Origin: Roseimaritima sp.
GTDB lineage: Bacteria > Planctomycetota > Planctomycetia > Pirellulales > Pirellulaceae
Direction of reading: 5' to 3'
DNA length: 6,069 bases
Assembly (NCBI GenBank): GCA_007124075.1
Contig: SLFV01000015.1
Span: forward strand, 1 to 6,069
Each line of letters starts with the position of its first letter. Within the stretch, counting starts at the first letter, position 1. Shown here piece by piece: positions 1 to 6,069 of this stretch. A program made the translations under genes and the position numbers. The notes below the pieces were generated by a model. The model was not told the origin of the DNA and searched no databases. It was given only the letters and a program-made list of their open reading frames with translations.

Positions 1-1
1 G

Positions 2-259
2 GGCAAATCTACGATGAAACCGTTTCCGCCCTTGTCCCCCAATGGCAGTCGTAGCTTTCCGACTCAAGATCTGACCAATGGTGCGCCCCAGTGGAATCAC
101 TACTACGTGCGTGGGATTAACGGTGAGATCCGACTATGGGTCAACGGTTACGAAGTCTCGGGTGGATCCGACTGTCAACCGTCCGAAGGCTACCTGTGCC
201 TGGAGGCCGAGGGTGCCCCGATAGAATTTCGTAACATCCGGATCCGGGAATTGCCCTGA
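2..259 (+). CDS. DUF1080 / 3-keto-disaccharide hydrolase-like domain protein, C-terminal part (5' end outside window)
   Basis: This is the 3' end of a gene that runs in from the left. The frame is open from base 2, so the ATG at 14 is probably internal and not the start. About 85 residues are visible, ending at TGA 257-259. The segment WNHYYVRGINGEIRLWVNG, then EVSGG, GYLCLEAEGAPIEF and a final RNIRIREL, matches the closing beta strands of the DUF1080 fold, a concanavalin/LamG-like beta sandwich. Pfam now names this family 3-keto-disaccharide hydrolase, and it is strongly expanded in planctomycetes, where the proteins are usually secreted and often 200-260 residues long. The chain ends right after the domain, as is usual. 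Catalytic residues, signal peptide and true length lie outside the window, so substrate and activity cannot be judged. The next gene lies 130 bp downstream on the same strand; co-transcription is possible but not supported by close spacing. Confidence 0.82.
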   Translation, partial: GKSTMKPFPPLSPNGSRSFPTQDLTNGAPQWNHYYVRGINGEIRLWVNGYEVSGGSDCQPSEGYLCLEAEGAPIEFRNIRIRELP

Positions 260-266
260 CCAAGCA

Positions 267-297
267 GGGGGTGTTCACGCTTGCGAACCCGACCCCT
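267..297 (+). terminator. Possible hairpin downstream of the DUF1080 gene, without a T-run
   Basis: Eight bases after the stop codon, GGGGT (268-272) can pair with ACCCC (292-296) and GTTC (273-276) with GAAC (285-288). This leaves an 8-base loop and a 3-base bulge (CCG, 289-291). The position suits a transcript end or 3' stabilising hairpin for the upstream gene. No T-rich tail follows, so it is not a canonical intrinsic terminator and the call is weak. Confidence 0.3.
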
Positions 298-389
298 AGC
301 CGATCGTCTATGGTTTGAAATAAAAGACTAGTGATGTCGTTATACGGTTCGCTGCAACGTCCTGCAGTTCGTCTTTCTGAGTGATCACG

Positions 390-1853
390 ATGTTCAAGGC
401 GTCAGATAGGCTGATCCATCTTCGGGTGAGGGTGCAGATTGTTTTTCGGCGTTTGGTGTTCGCCTCCGTTTTATTTTTCGGTCTGCATGGCGCGGCGTTG
501 GGCACGGAAACGGCCGATCATCCTTCGCCCCCTACCAGGGAAGCGTCGACACTGACGCCTCACCCTGGTTATCTGCTGTTGACCGAAAAGGCGTACTTGC
601 CCCCCGACTTTGACCAGGAGACATTCGATTCTGTCTGGAAAGTTTGGCCGCAGCCGTTGCGTGAACAAGCTGCCGACGTCAGCGTGGAGGAACGTCGGCA
701 GATGGCTTTTCAGAGATACGGCCTGACAAAGCGTCCTGGAGATGATTCGGGCAAGCCTTTGCAGTACGTGGTTGACGACCAAGGTCATTGGACAATGAAT
801 TGCCTGGCCTGTCACGGCGGCAGTGTCTACGGCAGACCCACACCGGGTGCTCCAAACAACCTGTACGCCCTGCAAACGCTCAGCGAGGAGATTCGAAAGA
901 CGAAATTACGGATGGGGAAAACATTAACGCGAATGGACTTGGGATCGCTTGCCATCCCCCTGGGGACGACGCACGGCACCACGAACGCGGTTGTTTTCGG
1001 CGTGGCGTTAATGAATTTTCGTGATCGGCATCTGAATATCGTCAACGCGCCCCCCCCGCCGGTTGTGCATCACGATATGGATGCTCCGCCTTGGTGGTAC
1101 TTTCACAAGCGTCCGTATCTGTACATTGATGGTTTTGCCCAACGTGGCCACCGAGGTTTGATGCAGTTTATCTTGGTTCAGGAAAATGGGCCCGAAAAGT
1201 TTCGTCAGTGGGAACAAGATTTTCGCCAAATTTACGATTACCTGATGTCACTCCGCCCACCTCCGTACGAAGGACCGATTGATCATGGATTGGCTGACCG
1301 GGGCCAGGCTCTCTTTCGCGTCAACTGTGCGGAGTGTCATGGGGGCAATGGCGGAAGGGATTCCGTAGAACGTTACCCGAACCATCGCGAACCTTTGGAT
1401 TCAATCGGCACCGATCCAGTGCGTTTGCGGGCCATTCCGCTGGAAGGCCGTCAACGATATGCCGAAAGTTGGTTTGCCGCTGCCGGCGAGGATCCAGAGT
1501 CTGTTCAGCACACGATCCTTGATCCCGATGGTTACGTGGCTCCGCCATTGGATGGGATTTGGGCCAGTGCCCCGTATTTTCATAATGGTAGCGTTCCAAC
1601 GCTTTGGCACGTGCTGAACCCGGAGCAGCGACCGACCGTGTGGCGTCGCATCGCCGAAGAAATCGATGCGGAAAAAGTAGGACTGCGAATCGAAGTGGTT
1701 CATCAGATTCCCTTGACGGAGTCGGATTTTGCGGTTCGACGACAATACTTTGACACCCGCAAAGCAGGCAAAAGTAACGCCGGACACGACTATCCCGACA
1801 GTCTGACGCCCTCCGAAAAGCAGGCCGTGTTAGAATACTTAAAGACACTGTAG
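390..1853 (+). CDS. Secreted diheme cytochrome c, cytochrome c peroxidase/MauG superfamily, RoxA-like
   Basis: Predicted exported c-type cytochrome of 487 residues. The N-terminus has an arginine-rich stretch, then a hydrophobic core (LVFASVLFFGLHGAALG) ending in a plausible signal peptidase I site after ALG. Two covalent heme sites are visible: CLACH about 138 residues in and CAECH about 313 in, counted from the ATG at 390. After the second heme come IGTDPVRLR and then APPLDGIWASAPYFHNGSV, the PYxHNGS-type signature of the diheme peroxidase/MauG superfamily. The wording around it (PPLDGIW, SVPTLWHVLNP, SNAGHDYP, EYLKTL at the C-terminus) is closest to RoxA-like proteins, whose founding member is a rubber oxygenase. 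At about 490 residues it is shorter than RoxA (near 680), so rubber cleavage should not be assumed; it could be a peroxidase, an oxygenase or an electron carrier. Start choice: ATG 390 is preferred, but GTG 381 is in frame upstream and GTG 426 and 432 downstream. The one at 432 would give a more conventional, shorter signal peptide. None has a clear ribosome binding site. The gene converges with the minus-strand operon. Confidence 0.85.
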   Translation: MFKASDRLIHLRVRVQIVFRRLVFASVLFFGLHGAALGTETADHPSPPTREASTLTPHPGYLLLTEKAYLPPDFDQETFDSVWKVWPQPLREQAADVSVEERRQMAFQRYGLTKRPGDDSGKPLQYVVDDQGHWTMNCLACHGGSVYGRPTPGAPNNLYALQTLSEEIRKTKLRMGKTLTRMDLGSLAIPLGTTHGTTNAVVFGVALMNFRDRHLNIVNAPPPPVVHHDMDAPPWWYFHKRPYLYIDGFAQRGHRGLMQFILVQENGPEKFRQWEQDFRQIYDYLMSLRPPPYEGPIDHGLADRGQALFRVNCAECHGGNGGRDSVERYPNHREPLDSIGTDPVRLRAIPLEGRQRYAESWFAAAGEDPESVQHTILDPDGYVAPPLDGIWASAPYFHNGSVPTLWHVLNPEQRPTVWRRIAEEIDAEKVGLRIEVVHQIPLTESDFAVRRQYFDTRKAGKSNAGHDYPDSLTPSEKQAVLEYLKTL

Positions 1854-1905
1854 GCTACACAGGTGATGTTCCGGTCGATGCCAGAGAGATCGTTTCAAAG
1901 ATTCG

Positions 1906-4900
1906 TCATTGGATAAAACGGCGTCGCAAATCCAAGGTCACTGGATAAGGCCTTGTTCCTGGCTGCGGCAGCACTGCAGGGATCGCCAAAACGCCACCCG
2001 TCAGGTGCCGATTGTCAAAGCGAGCCGCTCGCCGTGATTCCGCCTCATTGGCATTCACCGGGCGAGTATCCTGTGCGATACCTGCCTCGTTGGCCACGTG
2101 ATAACGACAGCCGCCGACCGATTGCTGCTGGTGACGATCAACCAGATCGAATTGCAACGGCGCATCAACCCCAATGGTCGGATGCAAACAACGTGGTGCC
2201 TGCCATGCACGATAGCGTATCCCGGCAACGTATTGACCGGCGGTTCCGGTTGGATGGAGCGGCACTTGCAAGCCGTTACACAACAACGCATATCGCTGCG
2301 GATCAAAACCTTGCACCAAAACCTGCAGACGCTCCACCGACGAATCAACAAAACGAACGGTCCCAGCCGCGCCCGGCTCTTCCCCCATCACATACCAAGG
2401 TTCTATGGCCGCACGGAGTTCCAGCCGCACCCCTCGGTGCATGATTTCACCGATCCTCGGGAAGCGGAATTCAAAGTGGGTGCCAAACCAATCGGGACGA
2501 AAATCAAAACCGTGCCGCCGCAAATGCTCGATGACGTGGCATAAATCATCCCAAGCAAAATGAGGGAGCAAGAAACGATCGTGCAGCAGACTGCCCCAGT
2601 GGGTCAGTGCACGATCGTAGGGAGCCTCCCAGAAGCTCGCCACCAAGGCCCGTACCAGCAACTGCTGCGTCAGGCTCATCCGCGCATGCGGTGGCATTTC
2701 AAATCCGCGTAATTCGACCAAACCCAGCCGCCCGGTTGGACTGTCGGGTGAAAAGAGTTTGTCAATACAAATTTCCGACCGATGCGTATTGCCCGTCGTA
2801 TCAACCAAAAGGTCACGGAACAAGCGGTCCACCAACCACGCTTGAACCGGTTGGTCGCGGGCAGGCAATCGAGACCGAGCGATTTCCAGTTCATAAATAG
2901 CGTCAGGCCGCCCCTCATCCAGTCGCGGTGCTTGACTGGTGGGACCGACAAAGCGACCGCTGAAGAGGTAAGAAATCGACGGATGGTTGTTCCAAAAACC
3001 GATCAAACTGGACAGCAGGTCGGGACGGCGCAGGAAGGGGCTGTCCGCCGGATTTCCACCACCCAACACGACGTGGTTGCCTCCACCCGTCCCGGTATGG
3101 TAGCCGTCATTATCAAATTTGTTGGTCCCCAACCGTACCTGCCGAGCCTCGTCATATAACGCTTCGGTCAGCGCAACCAACTGCTCCCAGGAGTCACTGG
3201 GTTGCGTGTTCACTTCAATCACGCCAGGGTCGGGCGTCACCTTGAACATTTCGATCCGCGGGTCCGGCGGAGGCAGATAGCCTTCCAAAATGACCGGGAT
3301 TTGTAATTTTTCGCAGGTCTGTTCCACCGCGTCGACTAGGTCCAGATAATCTTCCAGTCGTTGCGTCGGTGGCATGAACACATAGAGACGACCATACCGA
3401 CACTCCACACACAACGCGGTGCGGACGACGTCCCGACTGGTTGGCAAATCATCTTCCTCGTCCAGCGTTTCATCGGGCAACACCTGCGGATTGACCGTTT
3501 GCGTCAATGCGGTTCCGCCACCGCCACTTCCAAAGCTATCCTCGAATGAAGGGGGGCTCAGCACACGATCGTTTCCTTTTTCGACGCGTCGTGGCAGCGG
3601 TGAACGAGGGGCCAGTGGATCAATTGGGGTGGTGAACTGAAAGGAGACGGAGGAATCATCATGCGGCAAGCTGTCCAGTGGCAATCGCAGACCAATCGGC
3701 GAATCTCCCGGCAACAGGTAGACACGTTCGCTCCGTGTTGGCCATCTTCCCCCGATCCAACCGGGATGCGCCTGCCACCAGGCGCGTCGCAAGGGCAGGA
3801 CAAAGCCAACCGGATTCGATAACCCCTGCCGAAATGTTCGCATCATCATCGCGCGTTCGTTGGGATCCTCCAACTTCGGATCCTCTGGCGACACGTTGAT
3901 CGGCAATTGTTGCTCTCGCCATAAGTAATGGAACGTATCCTCATAAACCGGAAACGATTGTTTCGCACTGATGTTTAATTCGCGTGCCAGGGATGCAACA
4001 AACCGCCCGGCATCGTCGGCGGTCCGTCCGTCATCGACACCTTCATCTGCGATCCAGCATGGATTATTCCAGATCGGCTGCCCATCCTTGCGCCACATAC
4101 AAGTCAGCGCCCAGCGAGGAAGTGACTCGCCCGGATACCACTTGCCTTGTCCGTAATGCAACAGCCCCCCTGGGGCGAATCGATCGCGCAGACGCAACAG
4201 CAATTGATTACTCTTCACCCGTTTGTCTGCCCCAACCGCGTCGCTGTTCCACTGCGGGTCGGCCTGATTATCAATCGCCACAAAAGTCGGTTCGCCACCG
4301 ATCGTCAACCGCACATCACCGGCTCGCAGGCGCTGGTCGACCGCGACACCCAGATGCAATATCTCTTGCCACTGTTGTTCCGTGTAAGGCTTGGTGACCC
4401 GCGGGTCCTCATGCACCCGAGCGACCGACATGTGATGCGCGAAGGACACCTCGCACTGATCGTGTGATCCATCGATCGGAGCTGCTCCGGTGTAAGAAGG
4501 CGTGCATGCAAGGGGAATATGGCCCTCGCCAGCAAATAACCCGCTGGTGGGATCCAAACCGATCCAACCCGCGCCGGGCAAATACACTTCAGTCCAGGCG
4601 TGCAGATCACAGAAATCCTCGGTCGGACCAGCAGGACCATCCAGAGGCGCTTCGTCGGCTGTCAATTGAATCAAATATCCGGATACAAACCGTGCTGCCA
4701 ATCCGACTTCGCGGAGCGTTTCCACGAATAACCACGCCGAATCACGACACGAACCGCTACCTTTGGTCAACGTTTCCTCGGGGGTTTGTACCCCCGGTTC
4801 CATTCGGACTAAGTATGCGATTTTTTCCTGAATCAAACGATTCACCTCGACCAAATAGTCGATCGTTCGCATCCTTTCCTTGGGCAGCGATTCAATCCAG

Positions 4901-5286
4901 TGACCGAAGCGGTCCCCTGACGCTTCCTTCAGCAGGTAGGGAGCCAGTTGGGTTCGCGTTTTCGAATCGTAGCGAAACGGCCAATCCTCCGCCTGTTCTT
5001 CCACAAAAAAATCAAACGGATTGATCACGGTCATTTCCGCAATCAAATCAACCGTTACCCGCAGGTGATCCGTTGGGCGTTTAAAGACAAACCGCGCGCA
5101 AGGATTGCCGAATGGATCCTGTTGCCAATTGACAAAATGGTCTTCGGGAGAGACCTTTAAAGCATAGGCCGTGATCGGGGTCCGCGCGTGGTACGCCGGT
5201 CGCAATCGCACCAACTGGGGGGCCAGTCTAACGGGACGATCGTACCGGTATTCAGTACGATGATGCAAAGCAACTCGGATCGGCAT
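1906..5286 (-). CDS. Transglutaminase-like cysteine protease fused to DUF2126 (predicted GCS-like amidoligase)
   Basis: Large two-module protein of 1126 residues, a normal length for this fused family. Residues ~3-85 form the beta-rich N-terminal domain of bacterial transglutaminase-like proteins (starting VALHHRTEYRYDRPV). Residues ~140-250 are the papain-like transglutaminase core with a complete triad: Cys180 (GSGSCRDSAW), His229 (DLHAWTEV) and Asp245 (GLDPTSG). From ~290 to the end is DUF2126 (COG4196), with LTIGGEPTFVA near 327, VIEVNTQPSDSWEQL near 689, a glycine-rich GTGGGNHVVLGGG at 732-744, SEICIDKLFS near 837 and LVELRGFEMPPHARMSL near 856. Acidic and glycine/histidine motifs of this kind fit the published prediction that DUF2126 belongs to the glutamine synthetase/GCS-like amidoligases, which form amide bonds using ATP. 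A Pro-, Gly- and acid-rich segment at ~555-620 looks like a flexible linker inside the DUF2126 part. No signal peptide or membrane segment is visible, so a cytoplasmic location is likely. The ATG at 5286 matches the conserved family N-terminus; no Shine-Dalgarno precedes it. It follows the alpha-E gene by 43 bp, so translation from one transcript is likely. Family is certain; biochemical role is inferred. Confidence 0.95.
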   Translation of the reverse strand: MPIRVALHHRTEYRYDRPVRLAPQLVRLRPAYHARTPITAYALKVSPEDHFVNWQQDPFGNPCARFVFKRPTDHLRVTVDLIAEMTVINPFDFFVEEQAEDWPFRYDSKTRTQLAPYLLKEASGDRFGHWIESLPKERMRTIDYLVEVNRLIQEKIAYLVRMEPGVQTPEETLTKGSGSCRDSAWLFVETLREVGLAARFVSGYLIQLTADEAPLDGPAGPTEDFCDLHAWTEVYLPGAGWIGLDPTSGLFAGEGHIPLACTPSYTGAAPIDGSHDQCEVSFAHHMSVARVHEDPRVTKPYTEQQWQEILHLGVAVDQRLRAGDVRLTIGGEPTFVAIDNQADPQWNSDAVGADKRVKSNQLLLRLRDRFAPGGLLHYGQGKWYPGESLPRWALTCMWRKDGQPIWNNPCWIADEGVDDGRTADDAGRFVASLARELNISAKQSFPVYEDTFHYLWREQQLPINVSPEDPKLEDPNERAMMMRTFRQGLSNPVGFVLPLRRAWWQAHPGWIGGRWPTRSERVYLLPGDSPIGLRLPLDSLPHDDSSVSFQFTTPIDPLAPRSPLPRRVEKGNDRVLSPPSFEDSFGSGGGGTALTQTVNPQVLPDETLDEEDDLPTSRDVVRTALCVECRYGRLYVFMPPTQRLEDYLDLVDAVEQTCEKLQIPVILEGYLPPPDPRIEMFKVTPDPGVIEVNTQPSDSWEQLVALTEALYDEARQVRLGTNKFDNDGYHTGTGGGNHVVLGGGNPADSPFLRRPDLLSSLIGFWNNHPSISYLFSGRFVGPTSQAPRLDEGRPDAIYELEIARSRLPARDQPVQAWLVDRLFRDLLVDTTGNTHRSEICIDKLFSPDSPTGRLGLVELRGFEMPPHARMSLTQQLLVRALVASFWEAPYDRALTHWGSLLHDRFLLPHFAWDDLCHVIEHLRRHGFDFRPDWFGTHFEFRFPRIGEIMHRGVRLELRAAIEPWYVMGEEPGAAGTVRFVDSSVERLQVLVQGFDPQRYALLCNGLQVPLHPTGTAGQYVAGIRYRAWQAPRCLHPTIGVDAPLQFDLVDRHQQQSVGGCRYHVANEAGIAQDTRPVNANEAESRRAARFDNRHLTGGVLAIPAVLPQPGTRPYPVTLDLRRRFIQ

Positions 5287-5329
5287 AGAAGCATTTTCGG
5301 AAGGAAGCGAGATAAAAAGGAGAAGTCAA

Positions 5330-6069
5330 TCAGGAGGTCTGGACCTGTGACGCCGCCACCACATCGGCTTGGGAGGTGGTATCACGATGAAAAAAATCGC
5401 TGGAGATGGCGTCGCCAAGCGTATTCAAGTCCTGCTGCAGTTGATCAATCGCTTTGTGCATGCTGCCAGCCAAAACTTCCTCGACTGTGGTATGGCTAAG
5501 CCGATGTACCAAGGCCCGCATGATTTCATGTGCCTGCCCCGGTGGCATACCCGAGGAATCATGTAATTTCTGAATCGACCGCAAGGCGGAATTCAGGCAA
5601 TAGATCACGCTGCGGGGAAACGTATCATCGAATAGGAAGAAACGCACCACGCTGGGAATTCGCAAAACGCGATACTGGCGACGGTATGCTTCAATGCCAC
5701 TGATGGCCTTCAGTAACACCGACCATTGCAGATCGTCGATTGCGGTTCCAACATCGGCGACCGCTGGCAGGAGGTTGAAATATTTGACGTCCAAAATCCG
5801 AGACGTCTTGTCAGCACGCTCAATCATCCGCCCGATATTAAAAAAGTGCCAGCCATCATCTTGAGGCATCGTGCTGTCCAAAACACCCGACCACTGAATC
5901 GCCATCAGCCGCACTTCGCTAAGGAAATTATTTGGCGAAGAAATCTGTTTTTCCGCTGCCGCAGAACAAAGCATGTGATAAAAGTCGTTGACCTGTTCGA
6001 AAACTTCCGACGAAAGCGATTCCCGAACCGTTCTGGCGTTTTCACGTGCCATCTGCAGCGACGAAAGCA
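5330..6069 (-). CDS. Alpha-E domain protein (DUF403/COG2307), 5' end outside window
   Basis: Partial gene. About 245 residues are visible, ending at TGA 5332-5330. The frame stays open to the right edge, so the ATG at 6052 is internal: it sits inside the family's conserved QxARENARTVRE-type stretch, here QMARENARTVRESLSSE. Family members are usually a little over 300 residues, so roughly the first 70 are missing, including the first RYIERAEN-like helix. The second such helix is present as FFNIGRMIERADKTSRILDV, followed by VVRFFLFDDTFPRSVIYCLN, both typical of the all-alpha-helical alpha-E fold. The final ~20 residues are polar and probably disordered. Alpha-E proteins have no proven activity; they are encoded beside, or fused to, a COG2308 ATP-grasp enzyme and transglutaminase-like proteases, and a partner or scaffold role in an amide-forming system has been proposed. 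Here the gene is upstream of the transglutaminase-DUF2126 gene on the same strand, in the expected order. Confidence 0.93.
   Translation of the reverse strand, partial: LSSLQMARENARTVRESLSSEVFEQVNDFYHMLCSAAAEKQISSPNNFLSEVRLMAIQWSGVLDSTMPQDDGWHFFNIGRMIERADKTSRILDVKYFNLLPAVADVGTAIDDLQWSVLLKAISGIEAYRRQYRVLRIPSVVRFFLFDDTFPRSVIYCLNSALRSIQKLHDSSGMPPGQAHEIMRALVHRLSHTTVEEVLAGSMHKAIDQLQQDLNTLGDAISSDFFHRDTTSQADVVAASQVQTS

Noticed and set aside
14..16. ATG at 14 as the true start of a small 81-residue protein
   Set aside because: The frame is open to the window edge and the translation is only the end of a DUF1080 domain, so this is a gene truncated by the window, not a small gene.
315..346. TTGAAA (315-320) followed by TATACG (341-346) as a promoter for the cytochrome gene
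   Set aside because: The 20-bp spacing is too long for a sigma-70 type promoter and the -10 match is only 4 of 6; not reported as a feature.
352..367. Small inverted repeat CTGCA/TGCAG with a 6-base loop upstream of the cytochrome start
   Set aside because: Five-base arms are expected by chance and there is no second copy or known operator match.
1321..1848. Minus-strand open frame of 175 codons within the cytochrome gene
   Set aside because: It lies wholly opposite a gene with clear heme motifs, its translation is arginine/cysteine-rich without recognisable domains, and it has no start signal; it is a shadow frame.
4464..5024. Plus-strand open frame of 186 codons opposite the transglutaminase domain, and similar frames at 1953-2444 and 3984-4397
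   Set aside because: Their translations have arginine/proline/serine-rich shadow composition and no family resemblance, while the opposite strand encodes a fully conserved protein.
5301..5329. TTGACT on the minus strand (5329-5324) directly after the alpha-E stop, as the -35 box of an internal promoter for the transglutaminase gene
   Set aside because: The sequence at the proper distance reads TTCCTT, with no resemblance to a -10 box; the short gap fits a shared transcript better.
6050..6052. ATG at 6052 (minus strand) as the true start of the alpha-E gene
   Set aside because: It falls inside the conserved ARENARTVRE region, and upstream codons remain open and family-like to the window edge.

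Overview
The window carries parts of two unrelated gene neighbourhoods that meet tail to tail. The organism is most likely a planctomycete of the Pirellulaceae type. This is an inference from the combination of a DUF1080 (3-keto-disaccharide hydrolase-like) protein, a RoxA/MauG-like diheme cytochrome c, moderate GC content by eye, and starts without a clear Shine-Dalgarno sequence. No rRNA or other phylogenetic marker is present to prove it.

Left part, plus strand (1-1853). The window opens inside the last ~85 codons of a DUF1080 domain protein. A 130-bp gap holding a possible hairpin follows. Next is a complete secreted diheme cytochrome c of the cytochrome c peroxidase/MauG/RoxA superfamily. 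Both products would act outside the cytoplasm. A shared role in carbohydrate or polymer oxidation is possible but is not shown by the sequence.

Right part, minus strand (6069-1906). An alpha-E domain protein (DUF403/COG2307), cut off at its N-terminus by the window edge, is followed after 43 bp by a very large gene. That gene fuses a bacterial transglutaminase-like cysteine protease domain to a DUF2126 domain. The pair belongs to a conserved bacterial neighbourhood. Comparative genomics has predicted it to be an amide- or peptide-forming system with an ATP-grasp enzyme (COG2308), an alpha-E protein, transglutaminase-like proteases, the glutamine-synthetase/GCS-like DUF2126 amidoligase and sometimes the proteasome-like Anbu peptidase. 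To my knowledge its product and substrate are undetermined, which makes it the most interesting content here. The expected ATP-grasp partner would lie to the right, outside the window.

The two transcription units converge across only 52 bp with no convincing terminator. I saw no tRNA, rRNA, CRISPR array, insertion sequence or other mobile element, and no gene-free stretch above 300 bp. The window is an ordinary chromosomal segment with intact reading frames.
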